The notes beneath the pieces were generated by a model. That model was not told where the DNA came from. It made no database searches and saw only the letters and a list, made by a program, of their open reading frames with translations. A stretch of 64,000 nt of DNA from Bacteroidota bacterium (lineage in GTDB: Bacteria; Bacteroidota; Bacteroidia; NS11-12g; UBA955). The stretch covers positions 1 to 64,000 of the forward strand of contig JAUXOK010000027.1 of the NCBI GenBank assembly GCA_030682255.1, in the 5' to 3' direction. Positions 42,513 to 49,194 of the stretch are shown here, in pieces; position 1 is the first letter of the stretch; every line of letters begins with the position of its first letter. The position numbers and the translations under genes were made by a program.

Positions 42513-43064
42513 ATGCAATCAGACAAATTAATAGAAACCCTTTTAGAACAAACAAGGCAAATCATAAACCAAGCGGAAAAACTAAAATCCTATGATTTGA
42601 ATACATTAACATGGAAAGAAAATGAAATTTCGTGGAGCATTTTGGAATGTTTGGAACATTTGAACTTATATGGCGACTTTTATTTACCGCAAATAGCAAT
42701 GAAAATAGAAAATTCAAGTACTAAAGCTGAAATTGAATTTAGCAGTGGCATTTTAGGAAATTACTTTGCGAAAAGTATGTTGCCAAAAGAAAAGTTGAAT
42801 AAAATGAAAACATTTAAAGATAAAAATCCATTAAATGCAAATCTTGAAAAAAAGGTAATCGACAAATTTATAAACCAACAAATCAAACTTTTGGGCTTAC
42901 TAAATCAATCAAGAAATGTGAGTTTAAACAAAGTAAAAATTCAAACTTCAATTTCAAATTTAATCAAACTAAAATTGGGCGACACTTTTCAATTTTTTAT
43001 CAATCATATTATAAGACACTTAAATCAAATTGACAAAATACAAACTGCGATGAAAAATGCCTGA
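42513..43064 (+). CDS. DinB-superfamily protein
   Basis: 183 residues from the ATG at 42513; the longer frame from a TTG at 42453 overlaps the Crp gene and adds no conserved sequence. The four-helix DinB pattern is visible: EISWSILECLEHLNLYGDFY (about residues 38-57) with the first metal-type His, and GDTFQFFINHIIRHLNQIDK (about 155-175) with the paired His. DinB proteins bind metal and many act in thiol-dependent detoxification. It pairs with the upstream Crp gene in one cassette. Confidence 0.78.
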   Translation: MQSDKLIETLLEQTRQIINQAEKLKSYDLNTLTWKENEISWSILECLEHLNLYGDFYLPQIAMKIENSSTKAEIEFSSGILGNYFAKSMLPKEKLNKMKTFKDKNPLNANLEKKVIDKFINQQIKLLGLLNQSRNVSLNKVKIQTSISNLIKLKLGDTFQFFINHIIRHLNQIDKIQTAMKNA

Positions 43065-43186
43065 CAGCCAACAACATATTTATGAAATGGCGTGTTTAGT
43101 GCTAATTTGGAGTTTTGTGCATCAAGAAAAGTTAAGTGCTGAAAAACCCCGCCTTTGCAAAGCGGCAAAACGTTAGCGGACAGCAT
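43059..43186 (+). repeat. attC-16
   Basis: R'' AGCCAAC (43066-43072) complements the first seven bases of cassette 15 (GTTGGCT). R' is GTTAGCG (43172-43178). The left arm (AACATATTTATGAAATGG) is degraded, while the right arm CCCCGCCTTTGCAAAGCGGC is intact. Confidence 0.78.
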
Positions 43187-43252
43187 AAAACGACCGTAGG
43201 TTAATCAACTGACCTTGATAAGTTGAAAAATACTTTAAACAAAAAAAATAAA

Positions 43253-43666
43253 ATGGCGACTATCAGACTAAAACGGACAAGTGAATACAACAACCGAATG
43301 AGAGATTTTAAAATCTTCATTGACGGACAACAAGTCGGAACAATTGCAAATGGAGAAACCAAAGATTTTCCTACTACAGTTGGACAACATATTGTAACTG
43401 CAAAAATTGATTGGTGTAGTAGTACTGATATATCTGTAGATGTTGTTGACAATCATACAAAGACGTTGAAAGTTGGTGGTTTTAGAAACGGACAAATATT
43501 AATGTCAATAGGTCTTGGACTTTTTGTTTTGCATTTTATTGTGTCAAAATTTGCCGACTTTGAATATATAATATTTTTAGTCGCGTTATTATTACTTTTA
43601 CCTTTCTATTATTTGACATTCGGAAGAAAAAAATATTTGACATTAGAAGAAATAAATGACATCTAA
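43253..43666 (+). CDS. Small membrane protein (cassette 16)
   Basis: 137 residues from the ATG at 43253; the TTG at 43223 is less likely. The N-terminal 80 residues form a beta-rich domain (FKIFIDGQQVGTIANGET, then GQHIVTAKIDWCSS and VDNHTKTLKVGGF) like a PEGA-type module. Two hydrophobic helices follow (about 88-106 and 110-128). The function is unknown. Single-gene cassette of 660 bp. Confidence 0.7.
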   Translation: MATIRLKRTSEYNNRMRDFKIFIDGQQVGTIANGETKDFPTTVGQHIVTAKIDWCSSTDISVDVVDNHTKTLKVGGFRNGQILMSIGLGLFVLHFIVSKFADFEYIIFLVALLLLLPFYYLTFGRKKYLTLEEINDI

Positions 43667-43683
43667 CAACTAACCAATAAAAA

Positions 43684-43845
43684 GCCGAACCGCTATCTGG
43701 ATTTAAAAGAAATTGGCGGGAGATGCGGTTAATTGAATACTCTACCTCGTATCAACTTCATTGCTCACAGACAGTTTAGTTCTCCGATCTGGCTATCATG
43801 CGTGACAGCTTTTTTACTAAGTGTCATAACTGTTGGGTAAAAGCA
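43684..43845 (+). repeat. attC-17 (R'' box altered)
   Basis: R'' reads CGCTATC (43691-43697) instead of CGCTAAC; GCCGAACCGCTA otherwise complements the start of cassette 16 (TAGCGGACAGC). R' is GTTGGGT (43832-43838). The right arm is diverged (AAGTGTCATAACTGTT), so the site may be inactive. Confidence 0.7.
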
Positions 43846-43878
43846 TAAAAGACTACAATCAACAACAGATTTTTCAAA

Positions 43879-44232
43879 ATGAAAACATTAATAATTATAA
43901 ATGACGCACCGTATGGCACAGAAAAAGCATACAACGCATTAAGAATTGCCAATCAACTCAACAAAGACTTTCACGAAACAGAAGTAGTAATCTTCCTTTT
44001 GGCTGACGGAGTAAATTGTGCTATTCCAAACCAAAACACGCTAAATGGATATTACAACATTGAATGAATGATAAAACTTTCAACGAATAAAGGAACAAGG
44101 CTTTTACTTTGTGGTAGTTGCCTTGAAGCAAGGGGACTAAAAAACATTGAGCTAATTGACAAAGCGGAGATTAGCACAATGGCAGAACTTACCAAACAAA
44201 TAATTGAAAGTGATAAGGTTTTTACGTTTTGA
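43879..44232 (+). pseudogene. DsrE/F-family gene interrupted by an in-frame TGA
   Basis: The first 62 codons (MKTLIIINDAPYGTEKAYNA ... GYYNIE) end at TGA 44065-44067, and the same frame continues MIKLSTNKGTRLLLCGSCLE to TGA 44230-44232 with the rest of a DsrE domain, including the conserved CGSCLEARG motif. Joined, about 117 residues match a full-length DsrE-like sulfur-carrier protein, with TGA at a position that is often Arg. A single C-to-T change of CGA would explain it. Alternatives are read-through or a sequencing error. It heads a cassette with an MFS-rhodanese gene, so loss of a sulfur-transfer partner is possible. Confidence 0.75.
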
Positions 44233-44236
44233 TTCT

Positions 44237-44797
44237 ATGATGATTTTTGATTTTTTTAATTCTGTAAATAATCTCAGTTCTGAATCTCAAGCAGCATTAG
44301 AACAAATTATTATTGAAAAAACTTATCTTAAAAGCGATATTATTCAGGATATTGGCAGTAGATGTAAAACGGTTTATTTTGTGAAAGATGGCTGTGCAAG
44401 AATTTTTTACTTCAAAGACGGCAATGATATTACAGAACATTTTTCATTTGAAAATGAACTTATTGTTAGAGCGGAAAGCCTTTTTACTGGCAAACCTACT
44501 TCAAAAGGTATTCAGGCCATTGATAGAAGTACCGTTCTTAGTATTGATTCTGAATCCTTGTTTGAACTCTATAACCAACACCACGATATTGAGCGTCTTT
44601 TTCGTTTGCTATTTCAAAAAGAGTATGTTAATACTGTAAAAAGAATTGAAAGTCTGCAATTTAAAACAGCTAAAGAAAGGTATGAAGAACTTTTGGAAAC
44701 TACTGATTATGTTCAAAAAATTCCACTTAAGTACATCGCCACCTATCTGGGAATAACACAGGTTTCTCTTAGTCGAATACGGGCAGATGTGAAATGA
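44237..44797 (+). CDS. Crp/Fnr-family regulator (cassette 17)
   Basis: A 186-residue regulator from the ATG at 44237 (or 44240); the frame upstream overlaps the broken DsrE gene. Beta-roll about residues 20-115 (ERKTYLKSDIIQDIG-like, VYFVKDGCARIFYFKDG) and winged helix about 140-185 (IPLKYIATYLGITQVSLSRI). Palindromes AAATGAT-5-ATCATTT directly after its stop and again before the MFS gene are likely its binding sites, so it probably controls the DUF2490 and MFS-rhodanese genes. Confidence 0.84.
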   Translation: MMIFDFFNSVNNLSSESQAALEQIIIEKTYLKSDIIQDIGSRCKTVYFVKDGCARIFYFKDGNDITEHFSFENELIVRAESLFTGKPTSKGIQAIDRSTVLSIDSESLFELYNQHHDIERLFRLLFQKEYVNTVKRIESLQFKTAKERYEELLETTDYVQKIPLKYIATYLGITQVSLSRIRADVK

Positions 44798-44810
44798 TTA
44801 TTTATCATTT
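44792..44810 (+). promoter_or_regulatory. Operator-like palindrome before the DUF2490 gene
   Basis: AAATGAT-TATTT-ATCATTT is a perfect 7-bp inverted repeat that overlaps the Crp gene stop. The same sequence with one mismatch occurs at 45591-45609 before the next promoter, and the downstream GTAAA-GTTTT is also shared. Binding by the adjacent Crp-family protein is inferred. Confidence 0.6.
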
Positions 44811-44861
44811 GTAAAAAGTTTTATCCTATTCTAGGCTGACCTTTGTACTCTAAAATGAAAG

Positions 44862-45596
44862 ATGAATAGATTACGATTAAAAACAATGCGACTTATGCTT
44901 GCTATACTTAGCCTTTCAAGCTTTAAAGTAATAAAAGCTCAAGATTACAAGTCAGAAGTTTGGGGAGCCTACATCAATTCGATTTCTTTGAGTAATAAGT
45001 GGAAGATTTGGAATGATTACCACTACGTTACCAATGGATTTGCTATTATCCGCCCGGGCATTACCTATCAAACAACAAAAGGTTATCAATTGACTGCAGG
45101 TTATGCCTATGTAATGGCTTCCACAGCCAAAACAAATCAACTCTTGCGACAGGAAAATCGGTTTTGGGGCCAGATTATTAAAAAATTTCAATTGCATCCT
45201 CGACTAAACTATATAATTCGCCTACGCTATGATGCACGATTTAGGCAGTCTTTAAATATTGATGGGGATATTGTTGAAAATGAGAGAACTTTTAACAACC
45301 GTTTCCGAATGATGCAAGATTTTCGATATAGATTGTCACCTATTGCCCAAGAAAGATATTGGCATGTTGACATCATTAATGAAACATTGCTAAATTCAGG
45401 AAAACAGGTCATCAACGGTTTCGACCAAGTGCGTAACTACTTTTTACTTGGTTATACATTACCCAATTTAACGCTATTGGGAGGTTATCACCAAAGATTT
45501 ATTCCTAGTAAGTCTGATAAATGGAACTTGAATCATGGTTTTACTTTATGGGCAATACACAATATTGATTTGGGGAATAAGAAAAAAGCAAATTGA
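44862..45596 (+). CDS. DUF2490-family outer-membrane protein
   Basis: A 244-residue protein with a signal peptide (MRLMLAILSLSSFKVIKAQ; a second ATG at residue 9 could be the true start). The mature part shows the DUF2490 pattern: SEVWGAYINSISLSNKWKIW, IRPGITYQTTKGYQLTAGYA, RQENRFWGQIIKKF and RLRYDARFRQSL, with a barrel-like C-terminal strand. These are outer-membrane barrels of unknown function. Controlled probably by the palindrome at 44792-44810. Confidence 0.8.
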   Translation: MNRLRLKTMRLMLAILSLSSFKVIKAQDYKSEVWGAYINSISLSNKWKIWNDYHYVTNGFAIIRPGITYQTTKGYQLTAGYAYVMASTAKTNQLLRQENRFWGQIIKKFQLHPRLNYIIRLRYDARFRQSLNIDGDIVENERTFNNRFRMMQDFRYRLSPIAQERYWHVDIINETLLNSGKQVINGFDQVRNYFLLGYTLPNLTLLGGYHQRFIPSKSDKWNLNHGFTLWAIHNIDLGNKKKAN

Positions 45597-45609
45597 TTAT
45601 TTATCATTT
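45591..45609 (+). promoter_or_regulatory. Operator-like palindrome before the MFS-rhodanese gene
   Basis: AATTGAT-TATTT-ATCATTT, one mismatch from the palindrome at 44792-44810, overlapping the DUF2490 stop. The two copies stand at equal positions relative to the following genes. Confidence 0.6.
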
Positions 45610-45664
45610 GTAAAGTGTTTTGTAACTCGATTTGCAGAACTTTGCATCAATAAATTTGGACAAA

Positions 45665-47179
45665 ATGAATACAGATAATATCAAATTAGGACTTAAAGAA
45701 AACTGGAAGCAGTTTACCATTTTAGTTATCGTAAACGCTTTCGTTGGCGGTATGATTGGAATGGAAAGAACTATTTTTCCCCAGTTTGCCGAGTTAGAAT
45801 TTGGCGTTGCTTCAAAGACAGCTATCCTTTCATTCATTACAGCATTTGGAATTACCAAAGCAATTGCAAACTATTTCACAGGAAGGCTTGCCAATAAATT
45901 TGGACGTAAAAATTTGCTTCTATTTGGTTGGCTCTTAGCCATTCCAATTCCTTTTATGCTTATTTATGCTTCAAGTTGGAGTTGGGTGATTTTTGCTAAT
46001 GTGCTTTTAGGTGTTAGCCAAGGCTTGACTTGGAGCAGCACAGTAGTAATGAAAATTGACCTTGTTGGCGAAAAAGACCGTGGATTTGCAATGGGATTAA
46101 ATGAGTTTGCAGGTTATTTTGCAGTTGGAATTGTTGCCTTTCTCACAGGTTATATTGCCAATACCTACGGAATAACGCCTTATCCATTTTACATTGGAAT
46201 TTTCATTTCAATTATTGGCTTTATCTTAACTGCATTTTGGGTAAAAGACACAAGGGTATTTGTTCATAAGGAAAGTGTTACCAATAGTACAGTAAAACTT
46301 GAAAATGTATTTTTTGAAACAACTTTCAAAAACAAAACATTAAGTTCAGTAACACAAGCAGGACTTGTAAACAATCTGAATGACGGAATGATTTGGGGTT
46401 TACTTCCAATCGTTCTTTTTTCACTAAAATTTGACAACGCAAATATTGGAATAATCACCGCTATTTATCCAACCGTTTGGGGTATTGGACAACTTTTTAC
46501 AGGCAAAATGTCAGATCATTACTCTAAAAAAGCAATGCTATTTTGGGGAATGCTTTTGCAAGGGTTAGCAATTTTGTTGATTCCTTTCAGTAGTAACTTT
46601 TATGTTTTGGCTACCATTTCAGCAATTTTAGGATTAGGAACAGCATTGGTTTATCCGACATTTTTATCAACCATTGCCCAAGCGACAAGCCCGAAACAAA
46701 GAGCCGAGAGCATCGGCACATTCCGACTTTGGAGAGATTTAGGTTACGCTTTTGGTGCTGTAATATCAGGCGTTACTGCCGACTTATTCGGTATTGAATA
46801 CGCCATTTTTCTCATTGGCGGATTAACAATTATATCTTCACTTATAATCAAATTCCGTATGCCCGAACAAATAAAAGTAATCAAAGAGTGCATTGAAGTT
46901 GACGAAGTAAAACAAGCACTTCAAGCCAACAAAAAAATTCAAATTATTGATGTAAGAAGCAAAGAAGAATTCGAGCAAGGACACATTCCAAATGCCTTAA
47001 ACATTTCTCTTACAGATTTAAAAGATTATATTTTGCAACTTGACAAAAATGTTCAATTTGTAACTGCCTGTGGTAAAGGAGGCGGACGTTCAGCAGAAGG
47101 TGCAAAACTTTTAAATGAGTTTGGACTGAATGCAATTTGGCTTTGTGGCGGGACAAATAAGTGGCTGAATATTAACTGA
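45665..47179 (+). CDS. Major facilitator transporter fused to a rhodanese domain
   Basis: 504 residues from the ATG at 45665 (upstream in-frame codons from 45632 lie at the predicted transcript start). Residues about 12-395 are a 12-helix MFS transporter, with the loop motif NYFTGRLANKFGRKN near helices 2-3. The C-terminal about 95 residues are a rhodanese: IIDVRSKEEFEQGHIPNALN and the active Cys loop TACGKGGGRS. This suggests import or export of a sulfur compound coupled to sulfur transfer. The cassette also carries a DsrE-like gene (now broken), a Crp regulator and a barrel, consistent with a sulfur-related function. Confidence 0.88.
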   Translation: MNTDNIKLGLKENWKQFTILVIVNAFVGGMIGMERTIFPQFAELEFGVASKTAILSFITAFGITKAIANYFTGRLANKFGRKNLLLFGWLLAIPIPFMLIYASSWSWVIFANVLLGVSQGLTWSSTVVMKIDLVGEKDRGFAMGLNEFAGYFAVGIVAFLTGYIANTYGITPYPFYIGIFISIIGFILTAFWVKDTRVFVHKESVTNSTVKLENVFFETTFKNKTLSSVTQAGLVNNLNDGMIWGLLPIVLFSLKFDNANIGIITAIYPTVWGIGQLFTGKMSDHYSKKAMLFWGMLLQGLAILLIPFSSNFYVLATISAILGLGTALVYPTFLSTIAQATSPKQRAESIGTFRLWRDLGYAFGAVISGVTADLFGIEYAIFLIGGLTIISSLIIKFRMPEQIKVIKECIEVDEVKQALQANKKIQIIDVRSKEEFEQGHIPNALNISLTDLKDYILQLDKNVQFVTACGKGGGRSAEGAKLLNEFGLNAIWLCGGTNKWLNIN

Positions 47180-47188
47180 TGACAAAAA

Positions 47189-47490
47189 CGCCAGCTCCTA
47201 ATAGCACCTAACCAATAGGCGGGGTTTACCTTCGCTGATTTTCAATTCGTTTTCCAAAGACAGTTTTGAGGTTATGTTACATTAATCAAATTTTACAGTT
47301 TGGGCGACAAATCAAAGGACAAAATGAGTTTCAAAACAATAGTGGTCTGATTGTAAATGCAAACTTTAATTTTGACTTGACTAAAAAACCAAAATAATAA
47401 AACAACCACTATTAAGGCTTTAGCTTCGCTGCTAATTCTTGGTTTTCATTCCAATTCCGATTTTTTGAGAGTCTGCCGTTATGGGCAATA
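47189..47490 (+). repeat. attC-18 (decayed, interrupted)
   Basis: Starts CCAGCTCCTAATAGCACCTA and retains attC-like pieces: AATAGGCGGGG, GACAGTTTTGAGGTTA, TTAGCTTCGCTGCTA. It ends CTGCCGTTATGGGC (R' GTTATGG, 47478-47484). R'' (CTCCTAAT) matches the start of cassette 17 only if G-T pairs are allowed. About 100 bp in the middle is a gene fragment, so the site is probably dead. Confidence 0.5.
47296..47397 (+). pseudogene. C-terminal fragment of an outer-membrane receptor gene
   Basis: An open frame of 33 codons reads QFGRQIKGQNEFQ then NNSGLIVNANFNFDLTKKPK and stops at 47395. The closing amphipathic aromatic strand (NANFNFDL) resembles the end of TonB-dependent-receptor-type barrels. It has no start and is enclosed in attC-like sequence, so it is a remnant captured in attC-18. 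The short length limits certainty. Confidence 0.4.
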
Positions 47491-47570
47491 CAAAGAAAAC
47501 AATCAGGCAACCATTTTTCAAATTTTAACGTCTATTATAAACAAACAATCGGAAATCAAATATAAAATAA

Positions 47571-48995
47571 ATGAAAATATCAAACTTCTTTATCAACTTA
47601 AAACTCAAAATAAAATTGGGTTTTTTAATTATGAACGCCTTATTTTTTTTAATTACAAATACGGGATTTGCCCAAACCCCAGAATTATTTGAAGATACCA
47701 TATTAATAAACAACATTGCCGCTCCTTGGGGCTTTACATTTATCAACAGCAATGAAGTGCTCTTTACCGAAAAACAAGGAAAAGTTTATCGCTTTACTAT
47801 TTCTACCAGAACACTTAATGAAATAAGTGGTGTGCCCACTGTTTCACAAAATGGACAAGGTGGATTATTGGACATTGCCTTGCATCCAAATTTCAGTAAT
47901 AACAATTTTGTTTATCTTACCTATGCAGTTGCTGCAACTGGTGGGCAAACAACAGCATTAGGAAGAGGAACACTTGTAGGCAACCAACTTCAAAATTTTA
48001 CAGAATTGTTCAGAGCTTTGCCAATACGTAATTCTGGCCAGCACTTTGGCAGTCGTATTGTTTTCGATAGAAATAATTTTCTTTATATGTCTGTTGGCGA
48101 TCGAGGATTTAAAGATAGTGCGCAAAGTAAAAGCAACCATTTTGGAAAAGTATTGCGATTCAATGATGATGGAACTGTCCCTGTAAGTAATCCATTAATT
48201 GGAGTTGCCAATGCAAAGCCTGAAATTTATTGTTGGGGTAATAGAAATATCCAAGGTATGGCAATGAACCCAGCAACAGGTGAGATATACGCACACGAGC
48301 ATGGTCCTAGGGGTGGAGACGAACTCAATTTGATTAAACCAAACACCAATTATGGTTGGCCTGCGGTTACATTTGGCATCAACTACGATGGAAGTGCTAT
48401 TACACCTGATACCACGCTTCCAGGAATGGTTCTTCCTCTTACTTATTGGGTTCCCTCTATTGCACCAAGTGGAATGACTTTTATCAGAAATGGACAAGCA
48501 AACAATGAAGCTGATATTTTAATTGGCGCATTGGCAGGTACTCATATTCATTGGCTTAAGATGAAAGACGATAAAAGAGTGTCTTCAACAAGAAGTATGA
48601 ATGGATATGCGCGTTTTCGGGATGTAAGACAAGCGCCTGATGGTAAGATTTATGCAATAACCGAATCTCCAAACAGATTTGTGCTATTGCGTTCAAGTGT
48701 CCCTATTTTCACTTCGATAGAAGATGAAAGAATTGAATTGGCAGAAAAAAGTATTCTATTTCCAAATCCTACAATTGAAAAAAGCACTTTGTCATTTTAT
48801 GTGTCAAATAACCAATTTGTTTCAGTAAGAATTTTTAGCTCGAATGGTGTTTTAATTAAAGAATTAACGTCACAATCTTTTTCTGAAGGCAAACACTCAC
48901 TGGTAATTGAATCTGATTTATTGCCTCAGGGTTTTTATCAGATAGAAATTAACAAAGGAGGTTCAAGGACATTTTTGAAATTTATTAAAATGTAG
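47571..48995 (+). CDS. Secreted PQQ-dependent sugar dehydrogenase-like protein with T9SS sorting domain
   Basis: A 474-residue protein with a signal peptide (LGFLIMNALFFLITNTGFAQ, cleavage about residue 35). The soluble glucose/aldose dehydrogenase propeller is clear: APWGFTFINSNEVLFTEKQG, GQGGLLDIALHPNF, HFGSRIVFDRNNFLYMSVGD, GNRNIQGMAMNP and EHGPRGGDELNLI (about residues 45-265). The C-terminal about 85 residues are a type IX sorting domain (LFPNPTIEKSTLSFYV ... GFYQIEI). It oxidises aldoses with PQQ outside the cell or on the surface. It forms the last cassette (18), and T9SS export ties it to the host phylum. Confidence 0.87.
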   Translation: MKISNFFINLKLKIKLGFLIMNALFFLITNTGFAQTPELFEDTILINNIAAPWGFTFINSNEVLFTEKQGKVYRFTISTRTLNEISGVPTVSQNGQGGLLDIALHPNFSNNNFVYLTYAVAATGGQTTALGRGTLVGNQLQNFTELFRALPIRNSGQHFGSRIVFDRNNFLYMSVGDRGFKDSAQSKSNHFGKVLRFNDDGTVPVSNPLIGVANAKPEIYCWGNRNIQGMAMNPATGEIYAHEHGPRGGDELNLIKPNTNYGWPAVTFGINYDGSAITPDTTLPGMVLPLTYWVPSIAPSGMTFIRNGQANNEADILIGALAGTHIHWLKMKDDKRVSSTRSMNGYARFRDVRQAPDGKIYAITESPNRFVLLRSSVPIFTSIEDERIELAEKSILFPNPTIEKSTLSFYVSNNQFVSVRIFSSNGVLIKELTSQSFSEGKHSLVIESDLLPQGFYQIEINKGGSRTFLKFIKM

Positions 48996-49020
48996 AAGGA
49001 TGATCTATTTAAGCCTTTGT

Positions 49021-49110
49021 TGCTCATAAAACTATCAATGTCACAACACAGAATCAATCTGGAGTGATATAAATCTCCCGCTTTAGACAGTTGCAAAGTG
49101 TTGTAAATTG
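49021..49110 (+). repeat. attC-19 (decayed distal end of the array)
   Basis: The end CAGTTGCAAAGTGTTGTAA (49088-49106) is close to the attC right arm GCTGCAAAACGTTGTAA, with R' GTTGTAA at 49100-49106. The left side (GCTCATAAAAC) is only weakly like the expected R'' for cassette 18. No further attC-like sequence is convincing to its right. Confidence 0.4.
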
Positions 49111-49194
49111 ATATAAACACCAATGCTAATTTTGAATTAAAAATTTTAAAATGCAGCATTGAAATTTGATTTTTTTTATATTTTTGTGATAGCT

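Larger units (their letters stand above)
1..49110 (+). mobile_element. Integron-like gene-cassette array (18 cassettes, attC-1 to attC-19)
   Basis: Nineteen attC-like repeats all point the same way and separate 18 cassettes of 0.33 to 10.5 kb. Cassette boundaries, cut between G and TT of each R' box, are: 1 139-9144; 2 9145-9472; 3 9473-10247; 4 10248-12731; 5 12732-17197; 6 17198-17945; 7 17946-19627; 8 19628-30117; 9 30118-31804; 10 31805-33175; 11 33176-37334; 12 37335-37947; 13 37948-38773; 14 38774-41911; 15 41912-43172; 16 43173-43832; 17 43833-47478; 18 47479-49100. The start of each cassette is complementary to its own 3' R'' box, the hallmark of cassettes that existed as circles. No integrase is visible; the left end lies outside the window. 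Integron is an inference from site architecture. Confidence 0.85.

Noticed and set aside
13070-44067. UGA recoding as sense in this genome
   Set aside because: Many intact genes end in TGA (for example the XRE and Tae4 genes), so two isolated in-frame TGAs are better read as mutations.
1-47490. CRISPR array
   Set aside because: Repeats are 85-310 bp, structured and variable, and are separated by genes of 0.3-10 kb, not by uniform spacers.
1-49110. Insertion sequences or transposons explaining the repeats
   Set aside because: All copies are in one orientation, no transposase is present, no target duplications flank cassettes, and the end-pairing rule is specific to circular cassettes.
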